The notes under the pieces: generated by a model
What the model saw: only the letters and a program-made list of their open reading frames with translations
The model's database searches: none
Told to the model about the DNA's origin: nothing
Shown: positions 17,892 to 27,175 of the stretch, one piece after another
Layout: each line of letters starts with the position of its first letter
Position numbering within the stretch: the first letter of the stretch is position 1
Source of the DNA: Bacteroidota bacterium
GTDB lineage: Bacteria; Bacteroidota; Bacteroidia; Chitinophagales; LD1
Length of the DNA stretch: 64,000 bases
Direction of reading: 5' to 3'
NCBI GenBank assembly: GCA_947475165.1
Contig: CANJLD010000004.1
Span: forward strand, 122,824 to 186,823
Translations under genes and position numbers: made by a program

Positions 17892-18638
17892 ATGAAACGC
17901 TTCTGCATTATCCCGGCAATTTTAATTGCCATTTGTGTTCAGGCGCAAACCCCTACACAATACTTAAGACATACAGTCGAGTGGAACGAAACCGTTTACT
18001 CCATTCCTGTGCATTACAACATTAGTACAAAAGATTTTCTGGCCACCAACGGCTTAGCAGGTGATGCTAAACTGGTAGCAGGGCAAACAGTAGTCATTCG
18101 CCCCTTAACACCATCCGAGGTTCTTGCACTTGCCAAAAAAGATATGCCGGAGAAAAAATATGCGCCTGCCAAAGCAAGTGCTGTAATAGAAGAACCTGCA
18201 CAAACCGAACAACCGGTTGCTGTAAAAGTCAAAGAAGAGTCTGCCAATCAGGAGCAAGAAAAGTATGAGCCGTATATAGCCGTTGAAAATTCTACCCCTG
18301 GTGCTTACACCAAATCAATTGTGCCCGAGCAAAAAATGGTAGTAGATGTGCAGGCAGTAGTAGCCAAAATTGAAAAGGCACGGCAGGAGTTTAATTCCAT
18401 TGAACCGAAAAAGCCAACACGTGAGGTTTTACCCAACGAAGATTTAGGACCTAACGGAATTGTTTACACCATTTCAAACAATGGTTATCATCAGGTAGAA
18501 AAAAAACAGACATTCTACCACATTGCACTTATTTACGGGCTTACGGTAGAAGAATTGAAACAGATAAACAATATGACTACTACCGATATTATGATAGGGC
18601 AAAAGCTCAAAGTAGCTATGGAACAGGCTAACCTTTAA
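17892..18638 (+). CDS. Secreted LysM-domain protein
   Basis: A 248-residue exported protein: signal peptide MKRFCIIPAILIAICVQAQ, one LysM domain at about 25-75 (VEWNETVYSIPVHYNIS...GQTVVI), a Pro/Glu/Lys-rich linker, and a second LysM at about 200-245 (KQTFYHIALIYGLTVEELKQINN). LysM domains bind peptidoglycan or chitin-like glycans. No catalytic domain is present, so it is likely a cell-wall binding or scaffolding protein. The ATG at 17892 is chosen because the signal peptide begins there. A strong terminator follows. Confidence 0.85.
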   Translation: MKRFCIIPAILIAICVQAQTPTQYLRHTVEWNETVYSIPVHYNISTKDFLATNGLAGDAKLVAGQTVVIRPLTPSEVLALAKKDMPEKKYAPAKASAVIEEPAQTEQPVAVKVKEESANQEQEKYEPYIAVENSTPGAYTKSIVPEQKMVVDVQAVVAKIEKARQEFNSIEPKKPTREVLPNEDLGPNGIVYTISNNGYHQVEKKQTFYHIALIYGLTVEELKQINNMTTTDIMIGQKLKVAMEQANL

Positions 18639-18642
18639 AATA

Positions 18643-18672
18643 AAAAGCCCCTCGAATTATCGAGGGGCTTTT
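18643..18672. terminator. Bidirectional intrinsic terminator
   Basis: AAAAGCCCCTCGA (18643-18655) pairs perfectly with TCGAGGGGCTTTT (18660-18672) around a 4-base loop. It lies between the convergent LysM and cold-shock genes and has T-runs on both strands. Confidence 0.9.
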
Positions 18673-18695
18673 GTTTTGTTAGAGTATTCAGTGTA

Positions 18696-18887
18696 TTAAG
18701 CTAACTTAACGTTCACTGCATTCAATCCCTTTTTTCCTTCTTGCAATTCAAAGGTAACCGTGTCACCTTCTTTAATTTCGTTTACAAGACCTGAAACGTG
18801 TACAAAATATTCTTTGTCACCTTCGTTGTCTTTAATGAATCCGAATCCTTTTGCGTTGTTGAAAAATTTAACTGTTCCTGTTGCCAT
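18696..18887 (-). CDS. Cold-shock domain protein
   Basis: A 63-residue single cold-shock domain with RNP1 (KGFGFI, residues 13-18) and an RNP2 variant (YFVHVS, 27-32). It binds single-stranded RNA or DNA as an RNA chaperone. Slightly shorter than the E. coli CspA family but complete. Upstream on the minus strand, TACATTCG (18915-18922 on the plus numbering) resembles a -7 element; the 5' leader is only about 25 nt, too short for a large thermosensor. Confidence 0.95.
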   Translation of the reverse strand: MATGTVKFFNNAKGFGFIKDNEGDKEYFVHVSGLVNEIKEGDTVTFELQEGKKGLNAVNVKLA

Positions 18888-18994
18888 AAAAAATTTATTG
18901 TTTTAATTAATGCGCGAATGTAACTTAATTGAAATACAAAACGGAAATTTCTCAAAAATCATTTCTTGTAACTAACCGGGTTATATTTGCGGCA

Positions 18995-19073
18995 GGTGCC
19001 AAACCGTCAGACAGGCTATGTAAAAGGAGTTTGTATGAAGCGCGGGCAACAGCGAAAGTTGTTGCCCTTTTTT
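18995..19073 (+). ncRNA. Candidate small RNA ending in an intrinsic terminator
   Basis: A perfect -7 element TATATTTG (18982-18989) is followed about 55 bp later by a strong hairpin, GGGCAACA (19044-19051) with TGTTGCCC (19060-19067), and six T. No gene lies between. A transcript of about 80 nt would contain CAGGTGCCAAACCGTCAGAC and AAAAGGAG followed by an ATG. No good -33 box is visible at 19-21 bp, and I do not recognise an RNA family. The terminator could alternatively belong to an unknown longer transcript. Confidence 0.35.
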
Positions 19074-19665
19074 ATTTCAGTCGTATTCCCTTTGGCACTT
19101 CAAACTCATCTTTATCAAGAATGTAGTTCTCGTCAATTTCAATCGCATACTCCTCAATCTTAGTAGTTATACCGGTTCCGGTTACCTGCTTTTTAATAGC
19201 AATCCGATTCCAGTACCAGGTTCTGAGCGAGCCGAATACTTCAATCACAACACAAGGGCGGTCAAGCACTGTGTCTTCTCCAATCAAAACCTGCCCGGGT
19301 CTGAGTGCATCTAAATTTAGCGGAAGAGTTTCACTTCTGTTCAGTTTGAATCCAGCTCCGTCTTTCAAATTTATTTTATACAGAAACGCGCCATTCTTAA
19401 TTATCATTTCATGCGTAGTATCTCCGGCATTCCGCTCAGCATTGCTCACATTGCTTACTACTGTAGAGGCAATCATTTTCTCCTTCTTACCGTAATCATC
19501 AAAAACAATTGTTTTCGTTCCCTGCTGTATGCCGTTGATAAATCGGTAAGTTATCTTGCATGATTTAATATCGTAAGGAGTTGGCGCACTATTTACCGAA
19601 TCTGTTTGGCAAACTGCGGAAATTGAAAAGAAGATGAGTGGGATAAAGGAGATAATATTTTTCAT
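19072..19665 (-). CDS. Secreted hypothetical protein
   Basis: A 197-residue protein with a signal peptide (MKNIISFIPLIFFSISAVCQ) and a beta-rich body that resembles outer-membrane lipoprotein-sorting or DUF4412-like folds only in general layout: repeated strands such as KITYRFINGIQQGTKTIVFDD. No motif supports a function. Its stop codon lies directly at the T-run of the plus-strand terminator at 19044-19073. Confidence 0.6.
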   Translation of the reverse strand: MKNIISFIPLIFFSISAVCQTDSVNSAPTPYDIKSCKITYRFINGIQQGTKTIVFDDYGKKEKMIASTVVSNVSNAERNAGDTTHEMIIKNGAFLYKINLKDGAGFKLNRSETLPLNLDALRPGQVLIGEDTVLDRPCVVIEVFGSLRTWYWNRIAIKKQVTGTGITTKIEEYAIEIDENYILDKDEFEVPKGIRLK

Positions 19666-19794
19666 GCTGACTTTGAGCGAAGTCTTGTTTTTTTGTTGTG
19701 TTCTTCAAACCTATTCTATTCGCGCTAAAATGCAAAACCATGTAAGCGATTGCATTTTTGCAAAACCCCTAACCAATGTTACTTTCGCCACCCA

Positions 19795-20814
19795 ATGAAA
19801 TTTCCTGAAGCAAGTATTGCTCAACTTAAAGAAATTCTTTCCGCTCCTAAAAAAATAGTGATTGTCACCCACCGCAATCCCGATGGCGATGCGCTGGGCT
19901 CATCGCTGGGGTGGAAATTCTTTTTAGAGAAACTGAATCACGAGGTAAGTTTCGTTTCGCCAAATGCCTTTACCCAAAATCTTAAATGGATTCAGGGAAC
20001 GGAGGAAGTGCTGGTATATGAAAATGAAATAGGAAAGAAATTATGCGAAGCAAAAATCACCACAGCCGATTTCATCTTCTGCCTTGACTTCAATGCCCTC
20101 TCACGGATAGAAGCCTTAGGCGATGTAATAAAGAATGCTCCCGCAAAAAAAATAATGGTTGACCATCATCAGCAGCCTGAAGACTTTGCGGTAATTGCTT
20201 TCAGTAACACAAAATATTGCGCTACTGCCGAAATGCTCTACGATATTATTGCCGACTTGGAGCAGACAGATTTATTAGACCAGCGCATTTCAGAATGTCT
20301 GTATGTAGGTCTCGCTACCGACAACGGTTTCTTTCAATTCAACAACACCACACCAAATGCTTTGCGAGTAGCAGCATCATTAGTAGAAAAAGGCGCAAAG
20401 CCCGAATACGTAAGCGAAAAAGTGAATAATGTTTTCCGCGAAACCCGTTTGCGATTCTTCGGTTACTGCCTCAACGAGAAGTTAAAATTGGTGAACAATG
20501 GCACCGTGGCTTACATCTTGGTTACACAAGCCGAAATAAAAAAATTTAATTTGCAGGGTGGCGATAGTGAAAGCTTGGTCAACTATCCGTTTAAGATTGA
20601 AGGCGTACAGGTAAGTGCCTACTTTAGCGAAGAACCGGACATTATCAAAATTTCGTTTCGCTCCAGAGGAGAAGTAGATGTAAACACTTTTGCACGCGCG
20701 CATTTTGAAGGCGGAGGTCACCGAAATGCGGCAGGAGGAAAAAGCAAAATTGGATTAGAGAAGACCGAGAAGAAATTTTTAGAGGCATTACAAACATTAA
20801 ATATCAAACAATAA
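19795..20814 (+). CDS. DHH-family phosphoesterase, NrnA-like oligoribonuclease/pAp phosphatase
   Basis: A 339-residue cytosolic protein. Metal-binding motifs appear in family order: THRNPDGDALGSS near residue 25, FCLDFNALSR, MVDHHQQP (the DHH motif) near residue 123, and the DHHA1 C-terminal GGGHRNAAGG near residue 305. NrnA-type enzymes degrade 2-5 nt RNA and dephosphorylate 3'-phosphoadenosine 5'-phosphate. The frame is open from 19750; the ATG at 19795 gives the usual family start. It is followed after 20 bp by a peptidyl-prolyl isomerase gene on the same strand. Confidence 0.88.
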   Translation: MKFPEASIAQLKEILSAPKKIVIVTHRNPDGDALGSSLGWKFFLEKLNHEVSFVSPNAFTQNLKWIQGTEEVLVYENEIGKKLCEAKITTADFIFCLDFNALSRIEALGDVIKNAPAKKIMVDHHQQPEDFAVIAFSNTKYCATAEMLYDIIADLEQTDLLDQRISECLYVGLATDNGFFQFNNTTPNALRVAASLVEKGAKPEYVSEKVNNVFRETRLRFFGYCLNEKLKLVNNGTVAYILVTQAEIKKFNLQGGDSESLVNYPFKIEGVQVSAYFSEEPDIIKISFRSRGEVDVNTFARAHFEGGGHRNAAGGKSKIGLEKTEKKFLEALQTLNIKQ

Positions 20815-20834
20815 ACAAACCAAAAACAACAACT

Positions 20835-21938
20835 ATGAATCGAATTACAAAACCATTTTTTTTAACCCTTACGCTGTTTGCAGGTATGCTTAGTTCATGC
20901 AATGCAAACGGAAACAAAACAACAGAAGAACCAATCGTGGCAAATCCAGAAACACCGGTGCAACCGAGCACAGAAAATCCTAATTGGAAAAACGAACCCG
21001 GCCTATATGCCGAATTCAACACCGATAAAGGAACAATCGTAACTACTTTAGAATACAAAAAATGCCCAATGACCGTTGGAAACTTCGTAGCTCTTTGCGA
21101 AGGCAAGCAAGCAGAGTGCGGCAAACCTACCGGTCAGCCATTTTATGATGGTCTTACCTTTCACCGCGTTATCCCTAACTTTATGATTCAGGGTGGCGAT
21201 GCAGCCGGCAACGGTAGCGGCTCTATGACCAGCTATAAATTTCCTGACGAGTTTGATGCAAGCCTTCGCTTAAACGGACCGGGTGTATTGGCAATGGCTA
21301 ATGCAGGACCGGGAACTAACTCTACTCAGTTCTTCATCACACACGTAGCAACTACCTGGTTAAACGATAAACACACCGTTTTCGGAAATGTGGTAGCCGG
21401 ACAAGATGTGGTAAACAAAATTGCACAAGGCGATAAAATGAATACGGTAAGAATTATCCGCGTTGGAAAAGAAGCCGAAGCATTTGATGGATTAAAGAGT
21501 TTTAAAGATAACATTGCAGTGGCTCAAAAGAATGCAGCTGACGAAGCAAAAGCAACAACTATGACAGCAGAAGAACTAGTAAAAGCAAAATACCCTAACG
21601 CTAAGAAAACCGCCAGCGGGTTATACTACATTGTAGAAAAAGAAGGAACCGGTGCACAAGCCGTTGCCGGTAAAAAAGTTCAGGTTCATTACACCGGAAC
21701 TTTAGCAAACGGAAAGAAGTTTGATTCTTCTTACGACCGCAACCAACCGCTTCCATTTACTTTAGGTCAGCATCAGGTAATTGCCGGATGGGATGAAGGT
21801 ATTGCGTTAATGAAAGTAGGTTCGAAAATTAAATTGATTATTCCAGCCAGCCTCGGTTATGGAGCAAATGGCGCAGGTGGTGTTATTCCACCAAATGCTA
21901 CTTTAATTTTCGATACCGAATTGATGAGCGTAGAATAA
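20835..21938 (+). CDS. Cyclophilin-FKBP fusion lipoprotein (peptidyl-prolyl isomerase)
   Basis: A 367-residue exported lipoprotein (lipobox LSSC at residues 19-22) carrying two different prolyl isomerase folds. Residues about 55-215 form a cyclophilin domain (FYDGLTFHRVIPNFMIQGGD, NSTQFFITH, HTVFGNVV). Residues about 260-367 form an FKBP domain (VQVHYTGTLANGKKFDSS, VIAGWDEGIALM, IPASLGYGA, IPPNATLIFDTELM). Catalytic residues of both domains appear intact. It probably assists folding of envelope proteins. Such double fusions are known in Bacteroidota. A terminator follows. Confidence 0.93.
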   Translation: MNRITKPFFLTLTLFAGMLSSCNANGNKTTEEPIVANPETPVQPSTENPNWKNEPGLYAEFNTDKGTIVTTLEYKKCPMTVGNFVALCEGKQAECGKPTGQPFYDGLTFHRVIPNFMIQGGDAAGNGSGSMTSYKFPDEFDASLRLNGPGVLAMANAGPGTNSTQFFITHVATTWLNDKHTVFGNVVAGQDVVNKIAQGDKMNTVRIIRVGKEAEAFDGLKSFKDNIAVAQKNAADEAKATTMTAEELVKAKYPNAKKTASGLYYIVEKEGTGAQAVAGKKVQVHYTGTLANGKKFDSSYDRNQPLPFTLGQHQVIAGWDEGIALMKVGSKIKLIIPASLGYGANGAGGVIPPNATLIFDTELMSVE

Positions 21939-21968
21939 GTTCATAGTTAACTGTTCGTAGTTGACGGT

Positions 21969-22004
21969 AATACAAGAGGCATTCGAAAGGATGCCTCTTG
22001 TATT
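21969..22004 (+). terminator. Intrinsic terminator with extended stem
   Basis: AATACAAGAGGCAT (21969-21982) pairs with ATGCCTCTTGTATT (21991-22004). Outer sequences GTTGACGGTAA and TAACCGTCAAC extend the symmetry, and GTCAACT/GTCAACC heptamers follow at 22016. Confidence 0.85.
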
Positions 22005-22060
22005 TTCTGCTAACCGTCAACTGTCAACCATTTTTATATTCGCCCACTAAATTTTTTACG

Positions 22061-22600
22061 ATGAATAAATTATTTGTTGCTTTCGTTGTTGTGCTTGCGC
22101 TTGCTTCCTGTAATCCTAAACAGGAATGGCAGAAACGCTCTATTGAAAATGCAGAAAAGGGATTGATGGAAAGCGCAAAGAAAGACAAAGTAGATACAGC
22201 TGTTGTAAACGCTTTACTGAAAGACTACGAAGCCTATGCCGATAGTTATCCAAATGATACCACCGGTGCCAACTATTTATTTAAAGCAGCAGATTTCTAT
22301 CGCTACATGCACAAGCCATTGCGCAGTATTGAATTGTATTCAAAGGTTTACGATAAATATCCAACGGCTTCTAAACGTCCGTTTGCTTTGTTCTTACAAG
22401 GCTTTATTTACGAGAACGAAGTGGGCAATCCGTACGCAGCAAAAACCCTTTACGAGAAATTTTTAGAAGTATATCCAACGCATCCTATTGCAAAGGATGT
22501 AAGAACTACACTTAACAGCTTAGGTAAAACACCGGAACAACTAATTCAGGAATTTCAGGAAAAGGCGAAGATAGATTCGTTAGTACAAGCTGAAAAATAG
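22061..22600 (+). CDS. TPR-like lipoprotein
   Basis: A 179-residue lipoprotein: signal peptide with lipobox LALASC (cysteine at residue 18), then helical repeats with YfiO/TPR-like pattern, for example DTTGANYLFKAADFYRYM, SIELYSKVYDKYPTASKRPFA and AKTLYEKFLEVYPTHPIAKD. Possible role as an envelope scaffold, not further defined. The frame is open from 21998, but the ATG at 22061 begins the signal peptide. TATATTCG at 22035-22042 is a near-consensus -7 element shared with thrS. Confidence 0.75.
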   Translation: MNKLFVAFVVVLALASCNPKQEWQKRSIENAEKGLMESAKKDKVDTAVVNALLKDYEAYADSYPNDTTGANYLFKAADFYRYMHKPLRSIELYSKVYDKYPTASKRPFALFLQGFIYENEVGNPYAAKTLYEKFLEVYPTHPIAKDVRTTLNSLGKTPEQLIQEFQEKAKIDSLVQAEK

Positions 22601-22602
22601 TA

Positions 22603-22684
22603 GTCGTCATTGCGAGCGAGGTTTTGGGAGCGAAGCAATCTCCTCGCGCAAGGGGATTGCTTCGCAGAGCCTCGCAATGACGAC
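22603..22684. repeat. GTCATTGCGAG-type dispersed palindromic repeat, copy 1
   Basis: GTCGTCATTGCGAG (22603-22616) is complementary to CTCGCAATGACGAC (22671-22684); an inner pair GCGAAGCAATC / GATTGCTTCGC completes a long hairpin. It lies between convergent genes. A second full copy is at 46713-46791 and a one-sided remnant at 36351-36369. Confidence 0.9.
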
Positions 22685-22687
22685 CGG

Positions 22688-24106
22688 TTAACATTCTGGC
22701 ACGTTCAACGGTATATTGGTAGCAAGTCCGCCATCGGCAGTTTCTTTATACTTCGCGCTCATATCTTTAGCTGTGTCCCACATGGTTTTAATAACCGTAT
22801 CGAGCGATACTTTCATTAAATCAGAATCTGATTGCAATGCCAGTTGCGAAGCAGTAATAGCTTTGATAGCACCCATCGTGTTTCGTTCAATACAAGGAAT
22901 CTGCACTAATCCGCCAATAGGGTCGCAGGTCATGCCGAGGTGATGCTCCATGGCAATTTCTGCTGCCTGCATTACTTGTGCAGGGCTTCCACCCAAACAT
23001 TCGGTAAGCGCACCGGCTGCCATTGCACTTGATACTCCAATCTCTGCCTGACAGCCGCCCATTGCCGCGCTGATGGTGGAACCTTTCTTAAACAAACTTC
23101 CTAACTCGGCAGCGGAAAGCATAAATTGAACGAGGCTTTCATCTTCAGTGCCACCGGCAAACAAATGATAATACAAAAGCACTGCGGGAATTACACCGGC
23201 TGCACCATTTGTAGGCGCGGTAACTACTCTGCCGAATGAAGCATTCTCTTCGTTTACCGCTAAAGCAAAACAGCTAATCCAGTTCATAGTGTTGGTAAAT
23301 GACCGGTCTGTGTTTTTGATGGCGGCAATCCATTCATCAAAGCTTTTGTAAGAAACATTCTTGAGTAATTGCTTGTTCATCTTCGCAGCGCGTCTGGCTA
23401 CATTCAGGCCACCGGGCAAGGTTCTTTCTATGGAATAACAGCCGCGATAGATGCAATCGAACATTACATCTTTCAAATTCAAAATTCTCTTTTTTGTTTC
23501 TGTTTCGCTGCGCCATCCTTTCTCATTCTCCATTACTAATTGCGAAATACTTAAACCGGCACGCATGCAGTTCTGTAAAAGTTCATCGGCATCATGCACA
23601 TCGTATTTAAGCGAAACATTTTGCTGAGGCGAAGTGGTTTCTCCATCTTTCAGCACAAAGCCACCGCCTACCGAGTAGTAAATACCTTCCTCGGTAGAAC
23701 CATCTTTTAACGTGACAATAAACTTGAGTGCATTCGGGTGAACGGGTAGGGACTCTTTCCTCAGAAACACAATATCTTTTTCTGCATCAAAATCAATTTC
23801 TGTTTTGCCTGACAGTTTAATCTTCTTCTTCGTATTAATTAAATCTACTGTATTGGTGAGAATGGTCGTGTCGAACGTAACCGGGTCTTCACCATTTAAT
23901 CCGAGGATAACGGCAATATCTGTTCCGTGTCCCTTTCCTGTTTTAGCAAGTGAGCCGTAGAGATAGACTTTTAGAGCGGCAACTTCGTTCACGTTTATCT
24001 CTTTCAAAAAACGTTCAGCTGCCCGCCATGGGCCAAGCGTATGCGAACTGGACGGACCCACACCTATTTTAAAAATATCGAAAACGCTGATTGCTTCTTT
24101 TGCCAT
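22688..24106 (-). CDS. sdaA: L-serine dehydratase, iron-sulfur type, single chain
   Basis: A 472-residue enzyme that converts L-serine to pyruvate and ammonia. It begins with the beta-domain signature [20 protein letters not shown] and continues with the alpha domain: [38 protein letters not shown] and [22 protein letters not shown]. The cysteines in GGCQ, MTCDP and IPCIE are the expected [4Fe-4S] ligands. Length is that of the fused single-chain type. The gene is monocistronic here, divergent from the exporter operon. Confidence 0.97.
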   Translation of the reverse strand: MAKEAISVFDIFKIGVGPSSSHTLGPWRAAERFLKEINVNEVAALKVYLYGSLAKTGKGHGTDIAVILGLNGEDPVTFDTTILTNTVDLINTKKKIKLSGKTEIDFDAEKDIVFLRKESLPVHPNALKFIVTLKDGSTEEGIYYSVGGGFVLKDGETTSPQQNVSLKYDVHDADELLQNCMRAGLSISQLVMENEKGWRSETETKKRILNLKDVMFDCIYRGCYSIERTLPGGLNVARRAAKMNKQLLKNVSYKSFDEWIAAIKNTDRSFTNTMNWISCFALAVNEENASFGRVVTAPTNGAAGVIPAVLLYYHLFAGGTEDESLVQFMLSAAELGSLFKKGSTISAAMGGCQAEIGVSSAMAAGALTECLGGSPAQVMQAAEIAMEHHLGMTCDPIGGLVQIPCIERNTMGAIKAITASQLALQSDSDLMKVSLDTVIKTMWDTAKDMSAKYKETADGGLATNIPLNVPEC

Positions 24107-24218
24107 AACGGTTCGAAAGTAATAATGAAACAGGATTAACCTGTTTGCTGTTTAATATCATCTCCACACCGGCAAAATATTTTGTCTATTTGCTGTTATT
24201 AACTCTCTTTACAACGTC

Positions 24219-24935
24219 ATGGAAATAGCAAGGCTAGAAGGCGCTGGGAAAGTATACAAAAGCGGAGATACTGAAGTGGTGGCCTTGCAGCCTACCGATT
24301 TTAAAGTCAACAAGGGCGAACTCATTCTCATTATTGGTCCTTCTGGGTCGGGTAAAACAACTTTGTTATCACTTCTCGGTTGCGTTATCTACCCATCGCA
24401 GGGTAAAGTATGGATTAACGGCACTTATACCAATCATTTGAGCGATAAAGAGATGGCTAGCGTTCGGTTGAATAATATGGGTTTTGTTTTTCAGAGTTTT
24501 AATCTGATAGCTCCGCTTAATGTGGAAGAGAATGTGATGTTGCCATTAACTTTGCAAGGCGTATCTAATAAAGAAGCCAAGCCCCGTGTAATAAAAGCCC
24601 TCGATTTGCTGGGTATGACCCACCGACTAAATTCTTTGCCCAAAATGTTATCGGGTGGAGAGCAACAGCGTGTAGCTATTGCGCGTGCCTTGGTGTCTGA
24701 CCCGCCAATGTTACTTTGCGATGAACCTACTGCTTCGCTGGATGTAAAATCGGTAGCAGTGGTAATGAAACAATTGCAGGATTTAGCAAAACAGAACAAA
24801 GGAGTAATTGTAGTTACACACGACCAGCGTTTAGTGCCGTATGCTACACGTGTGGTAGAAGTGCAGAATGGTGCGGCTTTGGAAGTATCGCAAAGCGAAT
24901 ATTTAAAAAATCTTACAAACGAAATAAAAACATGA
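24219..24935 (+). CDS. ABC transporter ATP-binding protein (MacB/LolD/DevA type)
   Basis: A 238-residue ATPase with Walker A GPSGSGKTT (about 40-48), Q-loop FVFQSFNLIAPLNVEENV, signature LSGGEQQRVAIARAL and Walker B MLLCDEPTASLD, followed by the H-loop VIVVTHDQR. These match the subfamily that works with FtsX-type permeases in outer-membrane-directed export. It is the first gene of a four-gene operon: ATPase, adaptor, permease, TolC, with the coding regions 82, 1 and 93 bp apart. Confidence 0.92.
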   Translation: MEIARLEGAGKVYKSGDTEVVALQPTDFKVNKGELILIIGPSGSGKTTLLSLLGCVIYPSQGKVWINGTYTNHLSDKEMASVRLNNMGFVFQSFNLIAPLNVEENVMLPLTLQGVSNKEAKPRVIKALDLLGMTHRLNSLPKMLSGGEQQRVAIARALVSDPPMLLCDEPTASLDVKSVAVVMKQLQDLAKQNKGVIVVTHDQRLVPYATRVVEVQNGAALEVSQSEYLKNLTNEIKT

Positions 24936-25017
24936 AATGCCCATGATTCAACATTACAAAAGGGAAATGGTACTATGGGCATTCTATCTGTCCTTTAAAA
25001 AATCAAATTATATACAG

Positions 25018-25959
25018 ATGAAACAGCTATTCGCTATTTTATTGTTGCTTATATGGTCTGCAGGTTGCAAAACCAAAGAAGACAAACCAGCAAGTGAAAC
25101 GGTTAAAACTATAGTAGAACCGGTGCGCATTATTGCTATTGGCAGAGTAGAGCCGGAGGTAAAGATTACTGCCATTGGCAGCGAAGTAAACGGATTGGTA
25201 AAGGAAATATATGTGCTTGCCGGTGACAGTGTAAAGAAAGGGCAATTGTTGGTAGAATTCAGGTACGATTATGAAGATGCCAAACTGGTGCAAACCAATT
25301 CAAAAGTAGCCACACAGAATGCAGAGATTCAAAACATACAAGCACAGATTACATCCGCCAAAATAAAAAGCGAAAATCTAAAGACTAAATACGAGCGGTT
25401 GCAGAAGATATTTGAGCAGGGTGCCGAAACCAAACAAAATGCCGACAATGCAAAAGCCGATTACGACCAGGCTGCTAAAGATATAGACCGGTTGAATGCC
25501 GCCCTGCAAAGTGCGCAAAGCAAACTCAACGAAATTAGTGTCGATGCTAAAGTAATTGCCATTGATGTAGAGCGCAGAAAAGTAAGAGCCCCATCGGATG
25601 GTGTGGTGCTGACCATGGATTTAACCGAAGGCAGTGCCGCAACTACCGAGAAGCCACTGTTCGATTTTGCCCCTAACTCCGCATTGACTGTTTTGTGCGA
25701 GGTAGATGAACTCTGGACGAACAAATTGAAGTTGGGGCAAAAGGCGGTTATCCGCACGCAGGGCACTGATGATAAGTTGGCCGAAGGCGAAGTGGTTTCC
25801 CTAAGCCCCTACTTGAAAAAGAAATCGCTGTTTAGCGATGACAGTTCGAATATGGAAGATAGAAGAGTGAGGGAAGTAAGAATACGCTTAATAGGTAATT
25901 CTTCTCTACTTATTAACTCCAGAGTAGAAGCAGTAATTGAACTAGAAAAGACCAACTAA
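25018..25959 (+). CDS. Periplasmic adaptor lipoprotein of ABC exporter (HlyD/DevB type)
   Basis: A 313-residue lipoprotein (lipobox WSAGC, cysteine at residue 16). It has the biotinyl-lipoyl-like first half SEVNGLVKEIYVLAGDSVKKGQLL, a coiled-coil hairpin of about 90 residues (TNSKVATQNAEIQNIQ...SAQSKLNEI) and the second half KVRAPSDGVVLTMDLTEGS, followed by a beta-barrel part. It would link the inner-membrane permease to TolC. The frame is open from 24937, but the ATG at 25018 starts the lipoprotein signal. One base separates its stop from the permease ATG. Confidence 0.9.
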   Translation: MKQLFAILLLLIWSAGCKTKEDKPASETVKTIVEPVRIIAIGRVEPEVKITAIGSEVNGLVKEIYVLAGDSVKKGQLLVEFRYDYEDAKLVQTNSKVATQNAEIQNIQAQITSAKIKSENLKTKYERLQKIFEQGAETKQNADNAKADYDQAAKDIDRLNAALQSAQSKLNEISVDAKVIAIDVERRKVRAPSDGVVLTMDLTEGSAATTEKPLFDFAPNSALTVLCEVDELWTNKLKLGQKAVIRTQGTDDKLAEGEVVSLSPYLKKKSLFSDDSSNMEDRRVREVRIRLIGNSSLLINSRVEAVIELEKTN

Positions 25960-25960
25960 G

Positions 25961-27082
25961 ATGTTTAAGACTGCCATTCGATTTATAGTTTATGATAAAC
26001 CTAAGAGTATTGGTGCTTTGTTTGGCGTGGTTATTTCTATTTTCCTAATTGGTCAACAAACGGGCATATTTCTTTTTCTTACGGGTATGATGTCAAGTTT
26101 GGTGGATAATATCAATACCGATATTTGGGTAGTTGATAATCGCACTACCAATGTTGCGGCTTTAGGACAAATTGATGCTCGCTATCAGCGACAGATTGAA
26201 GCTCTGCCGGGCATTGAGCACGTATATCCTTTAGTTATATCCGGTTCATCGGCTAAGTTTAGTGATGGAAAATCGGGGGGGATTACCTTGGTAGGGTCGC
26301 AGGCACCTTCGTTTGTGGGCGGGCCTTGGAAGATTAGTGGTGGCACTACGGATAATTTGTTGTTCGATAATGCAGTGACCACCGATGTTTTCGACAAAAA
26401 ACTTTTAGGTGGTGCGCAAATGGGAACGCAGTTTGAAATAGGAGGTAAGTTGGCCAAAGTAACTTTGCAAACTAACGGTGCTCGAGGTTTCGGTGCTTCA
26501 TTTGTGTTTACTACTATTGACCGTGCGCGCTACTACAGTAAGTTTCCGCGCGATAAGGTGAGCGCTTTGCTGGTAAAGATAAAGCCCGGTGCTGATACTA
26601 AGCAAATAACCAAAATGATTGACGATAATATGTTTGGGGTTAGGTCATGGACGAAGAAAGACTTTTCATCGGCTACTGTAAGCACTATTCTTGGTTCAAG
26701 TGGTATTGCGACATCGGTGGGTACGCTAATCATCTTTGCTATTATAGCCGGTAGTATTATTATTGGCCTAACGCTTTACTCTGCCGCCACCGACCGGTTG
26801 AAAGACTATGCCACTCTCAAAGCCATTGGTGCTACCAATGCTTACGTACGCAATCTTATTCTAACCCAAGCCTCTATTTTTGCTTTAATAGGTTATGTAA
26901 TTGCCGTTTTCCTGATGCAAGGATTCCGGTTAGGTATTGCCAAAGCGGGTATAATGTTTAGTTACAGCATTGGCATGTATGCGGCATTTGCTGTGGTTAC
27001 TTTGGTTATATCTATGATAGGGGTAGTGGCTGCCATAAGCCGTATTGTAAAGGTAGAACCGGCTTCGGTGTTCAGAACTTAG
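25961..27082 (+). CDS. ABC exporter permease, FtsX-like (DevC type)
   Basis: A 373-residue membrane protein with one N-terminal helix (about 20-40), a large periplasmic MacB-PCD-like domain (about 45-245, starting DNINTDIWVVDNRTTNV), and three C-terminal helices (about 255-275, 300-325 and 340-365) with the FtsX motif KDYATLKAIGATNAYVRNLIL. This architecture is that of DevC/MacB permeases that drive extrusion by a mechanical cycle, not by a membrane channel. It lies directly between its adaptor and the TolC gene. Confidence 0.9.
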   Translation: MFKTAIRFIVYDKPKSIGALFGVVISIFLIGQQTGIFLFLTGMMSSLVDNINTDIWVVDNRTTNVAALGQIDARYQRQIEALPGIEHVYPLVISGSSAKFSDGKSGGITLVGSQAPSFVGGPWKISGGTTDNLLFDNAVTTDVFDKKLLGGAQMGTQFEIGGKLAKVTLQTNGARGFGASFVFTTIDRARYYSKFPRDKVSALLVKIKPGADTKQITKMIDDNMFGVRSWTKKDFSSATVSTILGSSGIATSVGTLIIFAIIAGSIIIGLTLYSAATDRLKDYATLKAIGATNAYVRNLILTQASIFALIGYVIAVFLMQGFRLGIAKAGIMFSYSIGMYAAFAVVTLVISMIGVVAAISRIVKVEPASVFRT

Positions 27083-27175
27083 GGAACGTTTGAAACCGCT
27101 TTTCCAACGGTTCGACTGAAAAGGTTTTTAAGTAATGGAATGAATTCAGTTTTTTGTACCCGTAAAATATTCGTT

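Noticed and set aside
18995..19073. SRP RNA, 6S RNA or tmRNA
   Set aside because: The conserved SRP tetraloop segment, the 6S bulge and the tRNA-like ends are all missing, and the length is too short.
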